A DNA stretch of 64,000 nucleotides from Variovorax paradoxus (lineage in GTDB: Bacteria; Pseudomonadota; Gammaproteobacteria; Burkholderiales; Burkholderiaceae_C). Below the pieces are notes generated by a model that made no database searches, was not told the DNA's origin, and saw nothing but the letters and a program-made list of their open reading frames with translations. Position numbers and translations under genes: made by a program. Shown here in pieces: positions 24,345 to 33,191 of the stretch. Position 1 is the first letter of the stretch; each line of letters begins with the position of its first letter. The DNA lies in contig NZ_JAUSXL010000001.1 in assembly GCF_030815975.1 (NCBI RefSeq), positions 702,611 through 766,610 of the forward strand. Reading direction: 5' to 3'.

Positions 24345-25307
24345 ATGGCATCCAGACATCACGACACGGCGGCGCTGTGTGGGCCGCCGCAGGAGGCGAT
24401 GGCGCAGATCATCGGCGCGCACACGCCGGGCGCGGGCGACCATGACACGACCGTTGCCGGCCTCGGCTTCTTTCGGCGCGATGTTCCCGCGCCGCCCGTC
24501 GTCTGCATGATCGAGCCGAGCATCTTGCTCGTTGCCCAGGGCGCCAAGCAGATGTGGGTCGGCGGCGAAGCCTATGCCTATGACACCTCGCGTTTCCTCA
24601 TCACCTCGCTGAACGTGCCTGCCAATTCGGAGGTGAAGGTGGCAAGCCCCGGGCAGCCCTGCCTGGGTCTGATGCTGAAGCTCGATGTGCGCATGCTGGC
24701 CGAGCTGATCGCACAGGGCGGCCTGCCGCCGCCGCGCGACCGTCCGATCGGCGTGGGGGTGGGCATCGGCGCGGCAACGCCTGCGATCCTGAACCCGTTC
24801 GTGCGCCTGCTCGAGCTGCTGGACGAGCCCCACGCGATTCCCGTGCTCGCACCGCTGATCCAGCGCGAGATCCACTACCGGCTGCTGATGAGCGACCAGG
24901 CCGCGAGGCTGCGGCAGATCGCCTCGGTGGACGGGCAGGGCTACCGGATCGCGCGGGCCATCGACTGGCTGAAGCTGAACTACGCCCTGCCGCTTCGCAT
25001 CGACGAACTCGCAGCGCGCATACAGATGAGTGCACCCACCTTCCATCACCACTTTCGCCAGCTCACCGCGATGAGCCCGTTGCAGTATCAAAAATGGCTG
25101 CGGTTGAACGAAGCGAAACGACTGATGCTGAGCGAACACTTCGATGCGGCGGGTGCGGCGTTCAGGGTCGGCTACGAAAGTCCCTCCCAATTCAGCCGCG
25201 AGTACAGCCGGTTGTTCGGTGCCCCGCCCAAGCGAGACATCGAGGTGCTGCGAGAGACCGCCAGGGGCACCGGTGCGCAGAGGCAAGGGCTGGCGAGCCT
25301 GGCATAA
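24345..25307 (+). CDS. AraC-family transcriptional regulator
   Basis: 320 residues from ATG 24345. The N-terminal half is the AraC_N (cupin-like) domain typical of the YqhC group: CMIEPSILLVAQGAKQMWVG, then YAYDTSRFLITSLNVPANSE. The C-terminal half has two HTH motifs (DELAARIQMSAPTFHHHFRQ and AFRVGYESPSQFSREYSRLF). YqhC-type regulators activate aldehyde-detoxifying genes. Here an aldehyde oxidoreductase operon follows on the same strand, and near-identical 32-bp sites precede both. Aldehyde-responsive activation of that operon plus autoregulation is the inferred role. Confidence 0.93.
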   Translation: MASRHHDTAALCGPPQEAMAQIIGAHTPGAGDHDTTVAGLGFFRRDVPAPPVVCMIEPSILLVAQGAKQMWVGGEAYAYDTSRFLITSLNVPANSEVKVASPGQPCLGLMLKLDVRMLAELIAQGGLPPPRDRPIGVGVGIGAATPAILNPFVRLLELLDEPHAIPVLAPLIQREIHYRLLMSDQAARLRQIASVDGQGYRIARAIDWLKLNYALPLRIDELAARIQMSAPTFHHHFRQLTAMSPLQYQKWLRLNEAKRLMLSEHFDAAGAAFRVGYESPSQFSREYSRLFGAPPKRDIEVLRETARGTGAQRQGLASLA

Positions 25308-25339
25308 GACTTCCGTTCACAGGAGGTTGCGACCTCAGC

Positions 25340-25371
25340 GGATTGGGCAAGAAAAGAAGCGAAATGCGCTA
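25340..25371 (-). promoter_or_regulatory. site B: candidate AraC-regulator binding site upstream of the paoABC-like operon
   Basis: The reverse complement reads AGCGCATTTCGCT, a spacer, TTTTCTTGCC and AATCC. It matches site A before the AraC gene at 26 of 32 positions. It is inverted relative to site A and lies about 45 bp before an in-frame ATG at 25416 and 155 bp before the preferred start at 25527. Confidence 0.7.
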
Positions 25372-25526
25372 TCCATCCCCGCATGGCGCTAGAAAAATGA
25401 GGAGCCAAAGACACGATGAAACTGTTCGCAGGTGCACCGCCTCCCTTCTCCTATTGCGACCGCCGATGGCTCGTGATATCAGCAACGATGGCCGACGTAC
25501 CCGAACTTCGAACCACTGGAGCCGAC

Positions 25527-26168
25527 ATGGACAGTCCCACGACCCCCTTGATCTCGCGGCGCGACGCGCTCATCGCCGGCGCCGCCACCGCTGCGGCGGT
25601 TTCTTCTTCTGCGCCTGCCGAGGCGGCGCAGGCTGCGCCCGCGGCGGCGGCAGGACCGCGCGTGAAGCTTTCGCTGAACGTCAACGGGCAGGCTCATTCG
25701 CTCCAGCTCGATACGCGCACCACCTTGCTCGATGCGCTGCGCGAGCACCTGAACCTCACCGGCACCAAGAAGGGCTGCGACCACGGCCAGTGCGGCGCCT
25801 GCACGGTCATTGCCGACGGAAGGCGGATCAATTCCTGCCTGACGCTCGCCGTCATGCATGACGGCGGGCAGGTCACCACCATCGAGGGCCTGGGCACGCC
25901 GCAGAACATGCATCCGCTGCAGGCCGCCTTCGTCAAGCACGACGGCTACCAGTGCGGCTATTGCACGCCCGGCCAGATCTGCTCGGCGGTGGCCGTGCTC
26001 GACGAAATCAAGCGTGGGGTGCCGAGCCACGCGAGCGCCGATCTCACCGCGCGTCCTCTGCTGTCGGCCGAAGAGCTGCGCGAGCGCATGAGCGGAAACA
26101 TCTGCCGCTGCGGCGCCTACTCCAACATCGTCGATGCCATCACCGAGGTGGCCGGGAGCCGCACATGA
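25527..26168 (+). CDS. paoA: periplasmic aldehyde oxidoreductase, 2Fe-2S subunit (PaoA-like)
   Basis: 213 residues from ATG 25527 (GGAG five bases upstream). A Tat signal [17 protein letters not shown] is followed by the xanthine-oxidase-family Fe-S subunit: [19 protein letters not shown] (plant-type 2Fe-2S cluster) and [14 protein letters not shown] with [10 protein letters not shown] (second 2Fe-2S). The Tat signal predicts export with the folded cofactors. Earlier in-frame ATGs (25416, 25488) would only lengthen the region before the Tat motif, so the annotated start may differ. It overlaps paoB by 4 bp. The complex oxidises aldehydes to acids. Confidence 0.9.
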   Translation: MDSPTTPLISRRDALIAGAATAAAVSSSAPAEAAQAAPAAAAGPRVKLSLNVNGQAHSLQLDTRTTLLDALREHLNLTGTKKGCDHGQCGACTVIADGRRINSCLTLAVMHDGGQVTTIEGLGTPQNMHPLQAAFVKHDGYQCGYCTPGQICSAVAVLDEIKRGVPSHASADLTARPLLSAEELRERMSGNICRCGAYSNIVDAITEVAGSRT

Positions 26169-27115
26169 AGCCGTTCACCTATGAGAAAGCGCAGTCGCCG
26201 GCGCAGGCCGCGGCCGCGGTCGCGCGCAGCCCCGGTGGCAAGTTCATTGCCGGCGGCACCAACCTGCTGGACCTGATGAAGCTGCAGATCGAGGCGCCGC
26301 CGCACCTGGTCGACGTGAACGGCCTGGCGCTGGACCGGATCGAAGCCACGCCCGAAGGCGGCCTGCGCATCGGCGCGCTGGTGCGCAACACCGACCTGGC
26401 CGCCGACGAGCGCGTGCGGCGCGACTACGGCGTGCTGTCGCGCGCGCTGCTGGCCGGCGCCTCCGGCCAGTTGCGCAACAAGGCCACGACCGCGGGCAAC
26501 CTGCTGCAGCGCACGCGCTGCCCCTACTTCTACGACACCGCCCAGCCCTGCAACAAGCGCCAGCCCGGCAGCGGCTGCAGCGCCATCGGCGGCATCACGC
26601 GCCAGCATGCGGTGGTCGGCACGAGCCAGGCCTGCATCGCGACGAATCCGAGCGACATGGCCGTGGCGATGCGCGTGCTCGACGCGGCGGTCGAGACGGT
26701 GCGCCCCGATGGCCGCACGCGCGTGATCCCGATTGCCGACTTCCACCGCCTGCCCGGCAACACGCCGCACATCGAGACGGCGCTGGAGCGGGACGAGCTG
26801 ATCACCGGCGTCACGCTGCCCAGGCCCATCGGCGGCACGCAGATCTACCGCAAGGTGCGCGACCGCGCCTCCTATGCCTTCGCGCTCGTTTCCGTTGCGG
26901 CCATCGTGCAGCGCGATGGCTCGGGCCGCGTTGCACTGGGCGGCGTGGCGCACAAGCCGTGGCGCGTGGAGGCCGCGGAGGCGGCGATGCCGCAGGGCGC
27001 CAAGGCCGTGACCGCGCAACTGCTGGCCGGCGCGCAGCCGACGCACGAGAACGCATTCAAGTTGCCGTTGTCCGAGCGCACGCTGGCCGCGGCGCTGGTG
27101 CAGGCAAGGAGCTGA
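26165..27115 (+). CDS. paoB: aldehyde oxidoreductase, FAD-binding subunit (PaoB-like)
   Basis: 316 residues. The FAD-binding motif [20 protein letters not shown] and the second site [20 protein letters not shown] are intact. Between them and the C-terminal CO-dehydrogenase-flavoprotein domain lies the cysteine-bearing insert [20 protein letters not shown], as in PaoB, where a 4Fe-4S cluster is bound. It transfers electrons from the Fe-S subunit toward an acceptor. ATGA overlap with paoA, and 5 bp before the large subunit gene. Confidence 0.92.
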   Translation: MKPFTYEKAQSPAQAAAAVARSPGGKFIAGGTNLLDLMKLQIEAPPHLVDVNGLALDRIEATPEGGLRIGALVRNTDLAADERVRRDYGVLSRALLAGASGQLRNKATTAGNLLQRTRCPYFYDTAQPCNKRQPGSGCSAIGGITRQHAVVGTSQACIATNPSDMAVAMRVLDAAVETVRPDGRTRVIPIADFHRLPGNTPHIETALERDELITGVTLPRPIGGTQIYRKVRDRASYAFALVSVAAIVQRDGSGRVALGGVAHKPWRVEAAEAAMPQGAKAVTAQLLAGAQPTHENAFKLPLSERTLAAALVQARS

Positions 27116-27120
27116 TCATC

Positions 27121-29331
27121 ATGAAATTCGACACGCCCGCCACCACCAATCCCATCGACCAGCTCAAGATCATCGGCAAGCCGACCGACCGCATCGACGG
27201 CCCGATGAAAACCACCGGCACTGCACGCTATGCCTATGAACGCAACACCGAGGTGCCCAATGCCGCCTACGGCTGGGTGGTGGGCGCCGGCATCGCGAAG
27301 GGCCGCATCGCCTCGATGGACCTGAACGCCGCGCGCGCGGCGCCGGGCGTGCTGGCCATCGTCACGGCGCGCAATGCCGGCAAGCTCGGCAAGGGCGAAT
27401 TCAATACGGCCAAGCTCCTGGGCGGGCCCGGGATCGACCACTACCACCAGGCGGTCGCGCTCGTCGTGGCCAGCAGCTTCGAACAGGCGCGCGCCGCGGC
27501 GCAGCTGCTGCGCATCGAGTACGCGCGTACGCCGGGGCGCTTCGACCTGGCGGCCGAAAAGGATGCGGCGCCGATGCCCAAGCCCAGTCCGTTTTCCGGC
27601 GCGCCGCAGACGAAGACAGGCGATTTCCCCGGCGTGTTCGCCGCGGCCGCCGTGCAGCTCGATGCGACCTACACCACACCCGACGAGTCGCACGCCATGA
27701 TGGAGCCGCACGCCTCCATTGCGCAGTGGAAGGGCGACAAGCTCACCATCTGGACCTCGAACCAGATGATCGACTGGGGCGTCGGCGACGTCGCCAAGAC
27801 GCTCGGCATTCCGAAGGAGAACGTGCGGCTGGTTTCGCCCTTCATCGGCGGCGGCTTCGGCGGCAAGCTGTTCGTGCGCGCGGATGCGCTGCTGGCCGCG
27901 CTGGGCGCGCGCGCGGCCAAGCGGCCCGTGAAGGTGGCCTTGCAGCGGCCCCTGATGATGAACAACACCACGCACCGGCCGGCGACCATCCAGCGCATCC
28001 GCATCGGCGCCGCGAGGGACGGCAAGATCACCGCCATCGCGCACGAAGGCTGGTCCGGCGACCTGCCGGACGGACAGCCCGAAACCGCGGTCAACCAGAC
28101 CCGGCTGCTGTATGCCGGCGCCAACCGCCTGACGACCACGCGGCTGGCCGTGCTCGATCTGCCCGAGGGCAACGCCATGCGCGCGCCGGGCGAGGCGCCG
28201 GGCATGATGGCGCTGGAGATCGCGATGGACGAGATGGCGGAGAAGCTCGCGCTCGACCCGGTCGAGTTTCGGGTGCTTAACGACACGCAGGTCGACCCGG
28301 AGAAGCCCGAGCGTCCCTTTTCCCAGCGCAGGCTGATCGAATGCCTGCGCACGGGGGCCGAGCGCTTCGGCTGGAGCAAGCGCAACGCGGCACCCGGACA
28401 GCAGCGCGACGGGCGCTGGCTCGTGGGAATGGGCGTCGCCGCGGCGTTCCGAAACAACCTCTTGATGAAGTCGGCCGCGCGCGTGCGCCTGGACAACCGG
28501 GGCATGGTCACGGTGGAAACCGACATGACCGACATCGGCACCGGGTCGTACACCATCATCGCGCAGACCGCCGCCGAGACGATGGGGGTGCCGCTCGACA
28601 GGGTGCTCGTGCGCCTGGGCGACTCGGCCTATCCCGTGTCGTCCGGCTCCGGCGGGCAATGGGGTGGCAACAATTCGACCTCGGGCGTCTATGCGGCGTG
28701 CATGAAGCTGCGCGAAGCGGTGGCGAGCAAGCTGGGCTTCTCCGCGGCCGACGCGGAGTTCTCGGACGGCATGGTGCGCGCCGGCGAGCGTGCGGTGCCG
28801 CTCGCCGAAGCGGCGGGCGCGAACGGCCTCGCGGCCGAGGACGGCATCGAGTACGGCGACCTGGACAAGAAGTACCAGCAGTCCACCTTCGGCGCGCATT
28901 TCGTGGAGGTCGGCGTCGACGCGGCCACCGGCGAGATCCGTGTTCGGCGCATGCTCGCGGTGTGCGCCGCCGGGCGCATCCTCAATCCCAAGTCCGCCCG
29001 CAGCCAGGTGATCGGAGCGATGACGATGGGCGTCGGCGGGGCGCTGATGGAGGACCTGGCGCTCGACAAGCGGCATGGCTTCTTCGTCAACCACGACCTG
29101 GCGGGCTACGAGGTGCCGGTGCATGCCGACATCCCCCACCAGGAGGTGATCTTCCTGGACGAGACGGACCCGATCTCCTCGCCGATGAAAGCCAAGGGGG
29201 TCGGGGAACTGGGCATTTGCGGCGTCGCGGCCGCGGTGGCCAATGCGGTCTACAACGCCACCGGCGTGCGGGTGCGCAACTATCCGATCACGCTCGACAA
29301 GCTGCTGGATCGGTTGCCGCCGGTGGTGTGA
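27121..29331 (+). CDS. paoC: aldehyde oxidoreductase, molybdenum-binding subunit (PaoC-like)
   Basis: 736 residues, close to E. coli PaoC (732). The molybdopterin segments are PFIGGGFGGKLFVRADALLA, GNAMRAPGEAPGMMALEIAM and SGGQWGGNNSTSG. The catalytic glutamate lies in SSPMKAKGVGELGICGVAAA (Glu near residue 696). Gly-Gly at the Mo pocket and the MCD-type cofactor are expected from the family. Maturation would need a PaoD/XdhC-like chaperone, which is not adjacent here. The operon is paoABC in order, downstream of a YqhC-like AraC regulator. Confidence 0.94.
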   Translation: MKFDTPATTNPIDQLKIIGKPTDRIDGPMKTTGTARYAYERNTEVPNAAYGWVVGAGIAKGRIASMDLNAARAAPGVLAIVTARNAGKLGKGEFNTAKLLGGPGIDHYHQAVALVVASSFEQARAAAQLLRIEYARTPGRFDLAAEKDAAPMPKPSPFSGAPQTKTGDFPGVFAAAAVQLDATYTTPDESHAMMEPHASIAQWKGDKLTIWTSNQMIDWGVGDVAKTLGIPKENVRLVSPFIGGGFGGKLFVRADALLAALGARAAKRPVKVALQRPLMMNNTTHRPATIQRIRIGAARDGKITAIAHEGWSGDLPDGQPETAVNQTRLLYAGANRLTTTRLAVLDLPEGNAMRAPGEAPGMMALEIAMDEMAEKLALDPVEFRVLNDTQVDPEKPERPFSQRRLIECLRTGAERFGWSKRNAAPGQQRDGRWLVGMGVAAAFRNNLLMKSAARVRLDNRGMVTVETDMTDIGTGSYTIIAQTAAETMGVPLDRVLVRLGDSAYPVSSGSGGQWGGNNSTSGVYAACMKLREAVASKLGFSAADAEFSDGMVRAGERAVPLAEAAGANGLAAEDGIEYGDLDKKYQQSTFGAHFVEVGVDAATGEIRVRRMLAVCAAGRILNPKSARSQVIGAMTMGVGGALMEDLALDKRHGFFVNHDLAGYEVPVHADIPHQEVIFLDETDPISSPMKAKGVGELGICGVAAAVANAVYNATGVRVRNYPITLDKLLDRLPPVV

Positions 29332-29363
29332 GGTGGGAAGCGCGGTCTTGCCAGCCGTCCTGC

Positions 29364-29557
29364 ATGACCGATATTCAACACATCGGGCAGTCCAGTGCGC
29401 CTGGGAAGACGATGCATCGGTCTACCACCTGCTGTTGCTGGACGAGGTCGATCAGGGATTGGCGGATGTGCAGGCCGGCCGCACGGTCGATGCGCTGGAA
29501 GGTCTGGCGGAGCTGAAACTGAAGCGCAAAGCGCGTTCCGGCGGCACTGCCGGCTGA
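29364..29557 (+). pseudogene. decayed antitoxin-like remnant
   Basis: A frame ending at 29557 reads VYHLLLLDEVDQGLADVQAG, then RTVDALEGLAELKLKRKA. This resembles the C-terminal part of short ParD/Phd-type antitoxins that precede RelE/ParE toxins. The ATG at 29364 is in another frame, so a frameshift separates start and tail. A ParE-like fragment follows at 29594. Family recognition is moderate. Confidence 0.45.
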
Positions 29558-29593
29558 AACGGCTGGCCGCAAAGAAGAGGGCGTCGCTGGCGC

Positions 29594-29728
29594 GTGCACT
29601 ACGCGCGCAACTTTGCCTCAGACCGCGAACGCATCGAAGCGTTCTGGTTCGACAACGATTTTGCGCAAGGCGATGTGCGCCTGCTCGTGTGCCTGGCAAT
29701 TCAGCCGGAATCTGATCGCCAAGGATGA
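29594..29728 (+). pseudogene. truncated RelE/ParE-type toxin remnant
   Basis: The 44-codon frame VHYARNFASDRERIEAFWFD, then NDFAQGDVRLL, resembles the first 30 residues of RelE/ParE-family toxins (first strand, helix, second helix). It then degenerates and stops at 29728. Together with the antitoxin-like remnant directly upstream it marks a dead toxin-antitoxin locus. Confidence 0.5.
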
Positions 29729-30034
29729 CGCTGCACCTGTCGGGAACTCGCGCAGCTCGCCTGCGTGCCTGCGCTGAGGCTGGCTATGCCCGTCCCTCGC
29801 GCAGTTGCTTGGCCCATCAGAACGGCGCGGCAAGCCGAGAGACGCCCGAGTAAAGCAGCTCATACGCAGTAGAGCGCCAGGCTCACCGACACGTCCTTGT
29901 CTTTCAACGTATCGCGCGGCAGCTGCAAGTCGGCCGCCTTGAAGTAACGCTTGTAGGGGGTCGCGGTCGAACTAACACTTATTGCTTCGGCCTCGGGCTC
30001 GAATCCTTGGCATCCGGGTTTTTCCTCGTTTTTT
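29729..30034. other. intergenic stretch with an unidentified C-terminal fragment on the minus strand
   Basis: No complete gene. On the minus strand, from about 30010 to the TGA at 29860, the frame reads YKRYFKAADLQLPRDTLKDK, then DVSVSLALYCV. This looks like a real protein tail but has no start or recognised family. The rest shows nothing. Confidence 0.35.
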
Positions 30035-30073
30035 GGTTATTGATTAAAACTACATTGGTTATCTTCAATAACC
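30035..30073. promoter_or_regulatory. inverted repeat in the tannase-gene promoter region
   Basis: GGTTATTGA (30035-30043) is perfectly repeated in inverse as TCAATAACC (30065-30073), with a third GGTTAT at 30057-30062 between them. The surrounding 80 bp is strongly AT-rich and ends 40 bp before the lipoprotein start. It is a candidate operator; no regulator gene is adjacent. Confidence 0.55.
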
Positions 30074-30112
30074 TTTAAGGCCGACGAAACGCCGCCGGCC
30101 GAGGAGACAAGC

Positions 30113-31909
30113 ATGGATCACATCGTGTCATCGTCATGGCGGCCGGCATGGGCCGTGGTGGGTGCGGCCGCGTTGCTGGCGGCGTGCGGTGGAGGTGGCG
30201 GTGGCGGTGGGAGTGGCATTTCGTTCCTGCCGGTTGTTCCGGCCGCACCTGACACGCCGGCCCCGGCGCCCGTGGTCCCGCCGCCCACCTCTTCGCCGGA
30301 GGCTCGTCCCGGCACGCTGCAGTCGTGCAGCGATCTTGCGGGCAAGGCCGCCTTCAGCGGCACGGCCTACACCAGCATCACTTCCGTGGCGGCCGGCACG
30401 TTCACCGTGGCCGGCGTGAGCACGCCCACGCCAGCGCATTGCCTGGTGCAGGGAAAGATGAACGAACGCACCAGCAGCGTCGACGGCCGCACCTATGCGA
30501 TCGGCTTCGAGATGCGCCTGCCGGTCGACTGGAACGGGCGCTTCTTCTACCAGGCCAACGGCGGGCTGGACGGGAACGTGGCGCCGGCATCGGGCAGCGT
30601 CGGGGGAGGGTCGCCCACCACCACGGCGCTGCACATGGGCTTTGCCGTGATCAGCGCCGATGCGGGCCACTCGGGCGCGCAGATCCCGGTCTTCGGCATC
30701 GATCCGCAGGCGCGCCTGGACTACGGCTACAACGCGGTCGCGCAGCTCACGCCCATGGCCAAGAACCTGATCGCCAAGGCCTATGGCCGCGCGGCCGACC
30801 GCTCCTATTTCGGCGGCTGCTCCAACGGCGGCCGCCATGCGATGGTGGCGGCCGCGCGGTCCGCCAACGCGTACGACGGCATCCTGGCGGGCGACCCCGG
30901 TTTCAACCTGCCGAAGGCCGCGGTCGCGCAGCTCTACGGCGTGCAGCAGTACGCCCAGGTGACGACCGCCAACACCTCGGCGGGCAAGCCGGACCTGCAG
31001 ACGGCCTTCACGCAGGCGGAGATGGACACGGTCGCCGGCGCGGTGCGGTCCAAATGCGACGCACTGGACGGCGCGGCCGACGGCATCATCGCGAACGTGC
31101 AGGCGTGCAAGACGGTCTTCAAGCTGGCCACCGACGTGCCCACCTGCAGCGGCGCGCGCGACGGCAGCTGCCTCACGGCCGCACAGAAGACTGTGCTCGA
31201 CAACGTCTTCAGCGGTGCGCGCAACACCGCGGGCACCGCGCTCTACAGCGGCTTTCCCTATGACGCGGGCATCAACGGCGCCGACTGGCGGCAATGGAAG
31301 TTCTCCAACTCGCAGAACCTGGACACGGCCGCGGTCGGTTTCGTGTTCAGCTCGCCGCCGCTGGGCACGAGCCGCCCCTCGGGCATCGACTTTGCGCTGG
31401 GCTTCAGCATGGACGCCGATGCGCCGGCCATCTTCGCGACCACGGCGCTCTACACGGAATCGGCCATGTCCTTCATGACGCCGCCGAACCCGAGCAACCT
31501 CGCGGCGCTGCGCGACCGCGGCAGCAAGCTCATGGTCTACCACGGCACCAGCGACGCGGTGTTCTCGTCGGACGACACGACGCGCTGGTACGAGGAGCTG
31601 CGCGCGGCCAATGGCGGCGATGCCTCCGGCTTTGCGCGCTTCTTCCCGGTGCCCGGCATGAACCACTGCGGACGGGGCCCGGCGACGGACCAGTTCGACA
31701 TGCTCACGCCGCTGGTCGCCTGGGTGGAGAAGGGCAAGGCGCCGGATTCGGTGGTCGCCACCGCGCGCGGGGCGGGTGCCAATGTGGTCAACGCGGAGCT
31801 GCCCGCCGGCTGGTCGGCCGCGCGGACGCGGCCCCTGTGCCCCTACCCGAAGGTGGCGACCTATGTCGGCGGCGACCTCGAATCGGCGGCCAGCTTCGCT
31901 TGCAGGTAG
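30113..31909 (+). CDS. tannase/feruloyl esterase family lipoprotein
   Basis: 598 residues. It has a lipoprotein signal with lipobox LLAAC at the N-terminus, then a poly-glycine run and a Pro-rich spacer, so it is probably membrane-anchored and exported. The esterase nucleophile is in SYFGGCSNGGRHAM (G-C-S-x-G-G). The acid and base are suggested by MVYHGTSDAVFSSDDT and PGMNHCGRGP. Paired cysteines flanking Ser and His, typical of tannases/feruloyl esterases (SCSTGGR and HCxGG types), are present. It likely releases phenolic acids from esters. It is monocistronic with an AT-rich promoter. Confidence 0.9.
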   Translation: MDHIVSSSWRPAWAVVGAAALLAACGGGGGGGGSGISFLPVVPAAPDTPAPAPVVPPPTSSPEARPGTLQSCSDLAGKAAFSGTAYTSITSVAAGTFTVAGVSTPTPAHCLVQGKMNERTSSVDGRTYAIGFEMRLPVDWNGRFFYQANGGLDGNVAPASGSVGGGSPTTTALHMGFAVISADAGHSGAQIPVFGIDPQARLDYGYNAVAQLTPMAKNLIAKAYGRAADRSYFGGCSNGGRHAMVAAARSANAYDGILAGDPGFNLPKAAVAQLYGVQQYAQVTTANTSAGKPDLQTAFTQAEMDTVAGAVRSKCDALDGAADGIIANVQACKTVFKLATDVPTCSGARDGSCLTAAQKTVLDNVFSGARNTAGTALYSGFPYDAGINGADWRQWKFSNSQNLDTAAVGFVFSSPPLGTSRPSGIDFALGFSMDADAPAIFATTALYTESAMSFMTPPNPSNLAALRDRGSKLMVYHGTSDAVFSSDDTTRWYEELRAANGGDASGFARFFPVPGMNHCGRGPATDQFDMLTPLVAWVEKGKAPDSVVATARGAGANVVNAELPAGWSAARTRPLCPYPKVATYVGGDLESAASFACR

Positions 31910-31939
31910 TAGGCGGGCGGCTGGACACCAGGGGCGGCC

Positions 31940-32485
31940 TCACACCCGAAGCGCTCCGCGCAAGCCCCTGGCCGCGTAGTACGACTGCGCGCCGTTGTGA
32001 TAGACGAACACCCGGCCATAGCGCCGGTCGCCGAAGAGGGCGCCGCCGAGCGCCCTGATCTCAGGTGGTGTCCTGATCCAGCTCGAGGTCTTGAGGTCGA
32101 ATTCGCCGAGCGTCTGCAGCGCCCGGTACTGCGCCTCGGTGAGAAGCTCGATGCCCATGGCCGCGGCCATCTCGACCGCGCTGCTCTCGGGCTTGTGTTC
32201 CTTGCGGGCGTCGAGCGCTTCACGGTCGTAGCAGAGGCTCCTGCGGCCTGCGGGCGTCTCCGCGGAGCAATCGCAGAACGTGAGGAGGCCGGTTTTTTCG
32301 TCGCGGCCGATGACGTCGGGCTCGCCGCCCGTGGCTTCCATTTCGCGCAGCGATTTCAGCGCGCCGGGATGGGCCTCGAGCCGGCTTCGCACGCCGGCCC
32401 ACGCGATGGCCTGATGCCGGTGCATGTGCTTCTCGAAGCGAGCCTGCAGCGCCTCGAGAAGCTTTTCGCGTTCTTGCGCCTTCAT
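31940..32485 (-). CDS. DUF4256-family protein
   Basis: 181 residues from an ATG at 32485. It begins EREKLLEALQARFEKHMHRH and includes GEPDVIGRDEKTGLLTFCDC, SLCYDREALDARKEH and FGDRRYGRVFVYHNGAQSYY. I recognise this as the DUF4256 family, which has no established function. No signal peptide or membrane segment. It is convergent with the tannase gene (31-bp gap) and divergent from a small unknown gene. Confidence 0.85.
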   Translation of the reverse strand: MKAQEREKLLEALQARFEKHMHRHQAIAWAGVRSRLEAHPGALKSLREMEATGGEPDVIGRDEKTGLLTFCDCSAETPAGRRSLCYDREALDARKEHKPESSAVEMAAAMGIELLTEAQYRALQTLGEFDLKTSSWIRTPPEIRALGGALFGDRRYGRVFVYHNGAQSYYAARGLRGALRV

Positions 32486-32614
32486 GGTTTCTCGATGAGT
32501 CCGGATCGGTTGCAGCTGTGCCGTGCGCGTGACAGTTTGCCAGATGACATGCGCGGCGCGCGGGATTATGCTTTTGGTCCGTGCAGGAAATGGCTCGCCG
32601 ATGGAGCTCTCATC

Positions 32615-33076
32615 ATGACCAGTCCAGCCCGTTCGTTGCTTCGTGCCCCGGCGCCGCAGGAAGAGATCGGTCTTCCGGCCAGGATGGTGGGCGAGGGGTT
32701 CCAGATCGCCGCCCGCTCGCAGAAGACCTTCGTGGCCACCGGCGCGCCCGTGGTCTTCTTCGACGTCCTCTCCGACGACGGCGAGCGCATCGGCATGGCC
32801 AATGCAATCCTCGAGCCGCATGCCGCGGCCGTCGCGGGCATCGGGCATGTCTGCGTGACGCTGAACGAGGCGCATGCCTCCGCAGAGCTGCTGACGCAGG
32901 TCGCCGATGTCCTGGTCGACTACGCCTTCGATTCGGGCGTGTCCGAAGTCATGATCGTGGTGCCGCAATCGCATGCCGATTCGGTCGAGGCGTGCTGCAG
33001 GCTCGACCCGGTCTCGTCGGCTGCCACGCACCTCGGACACGGCGTCGAAGGGCAGGCCTACATGTATCGCCGGTAG
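32615..33076 (+). CDS. uncharacterised protein, possibly GNAT-like fold
   Basis: 153 residues from ATG 32615. The pattern of strands and a long helix (GIGHVCVTLNEAHASAELLT, then FDSGVSEVMIVVPQS) is reminiscent of acetyltransferase-like folds. I see no clear acetyl-CoA loop (Q/R-x-x-G-x-G/A). An in-frame longer version upstream is open but has weaker coding character. It is followed by the ferredoxin-oxidoreductase locus after 115 bp. Function unknown. Confidence 0.6.
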   Translation: MTSPARSLLRAPAPQEEIGLPARMVGEGFQIAARSQKTFVATGAPVVFFDVLSDDGERIGMANAILEPHAAAVAGIGHVCVTLNEAHASAELLTQVADVLVDYAFDSGVSEVMIVVPQSHADSVEACCRLDPVSSAATHLGHGVEGQAYMYRR

Positions 33077-33191
33077 CGGGGCGACCTGCGGGATTTCACC
33101 AAGGCCCTGCGGCGGCCGGCGCGGCGCATACTCGCCGAAGCGCCGCTCGCCGGCCCCTCCGGGGCTCCGGGCGACCGTCAGGAGGCACGCC

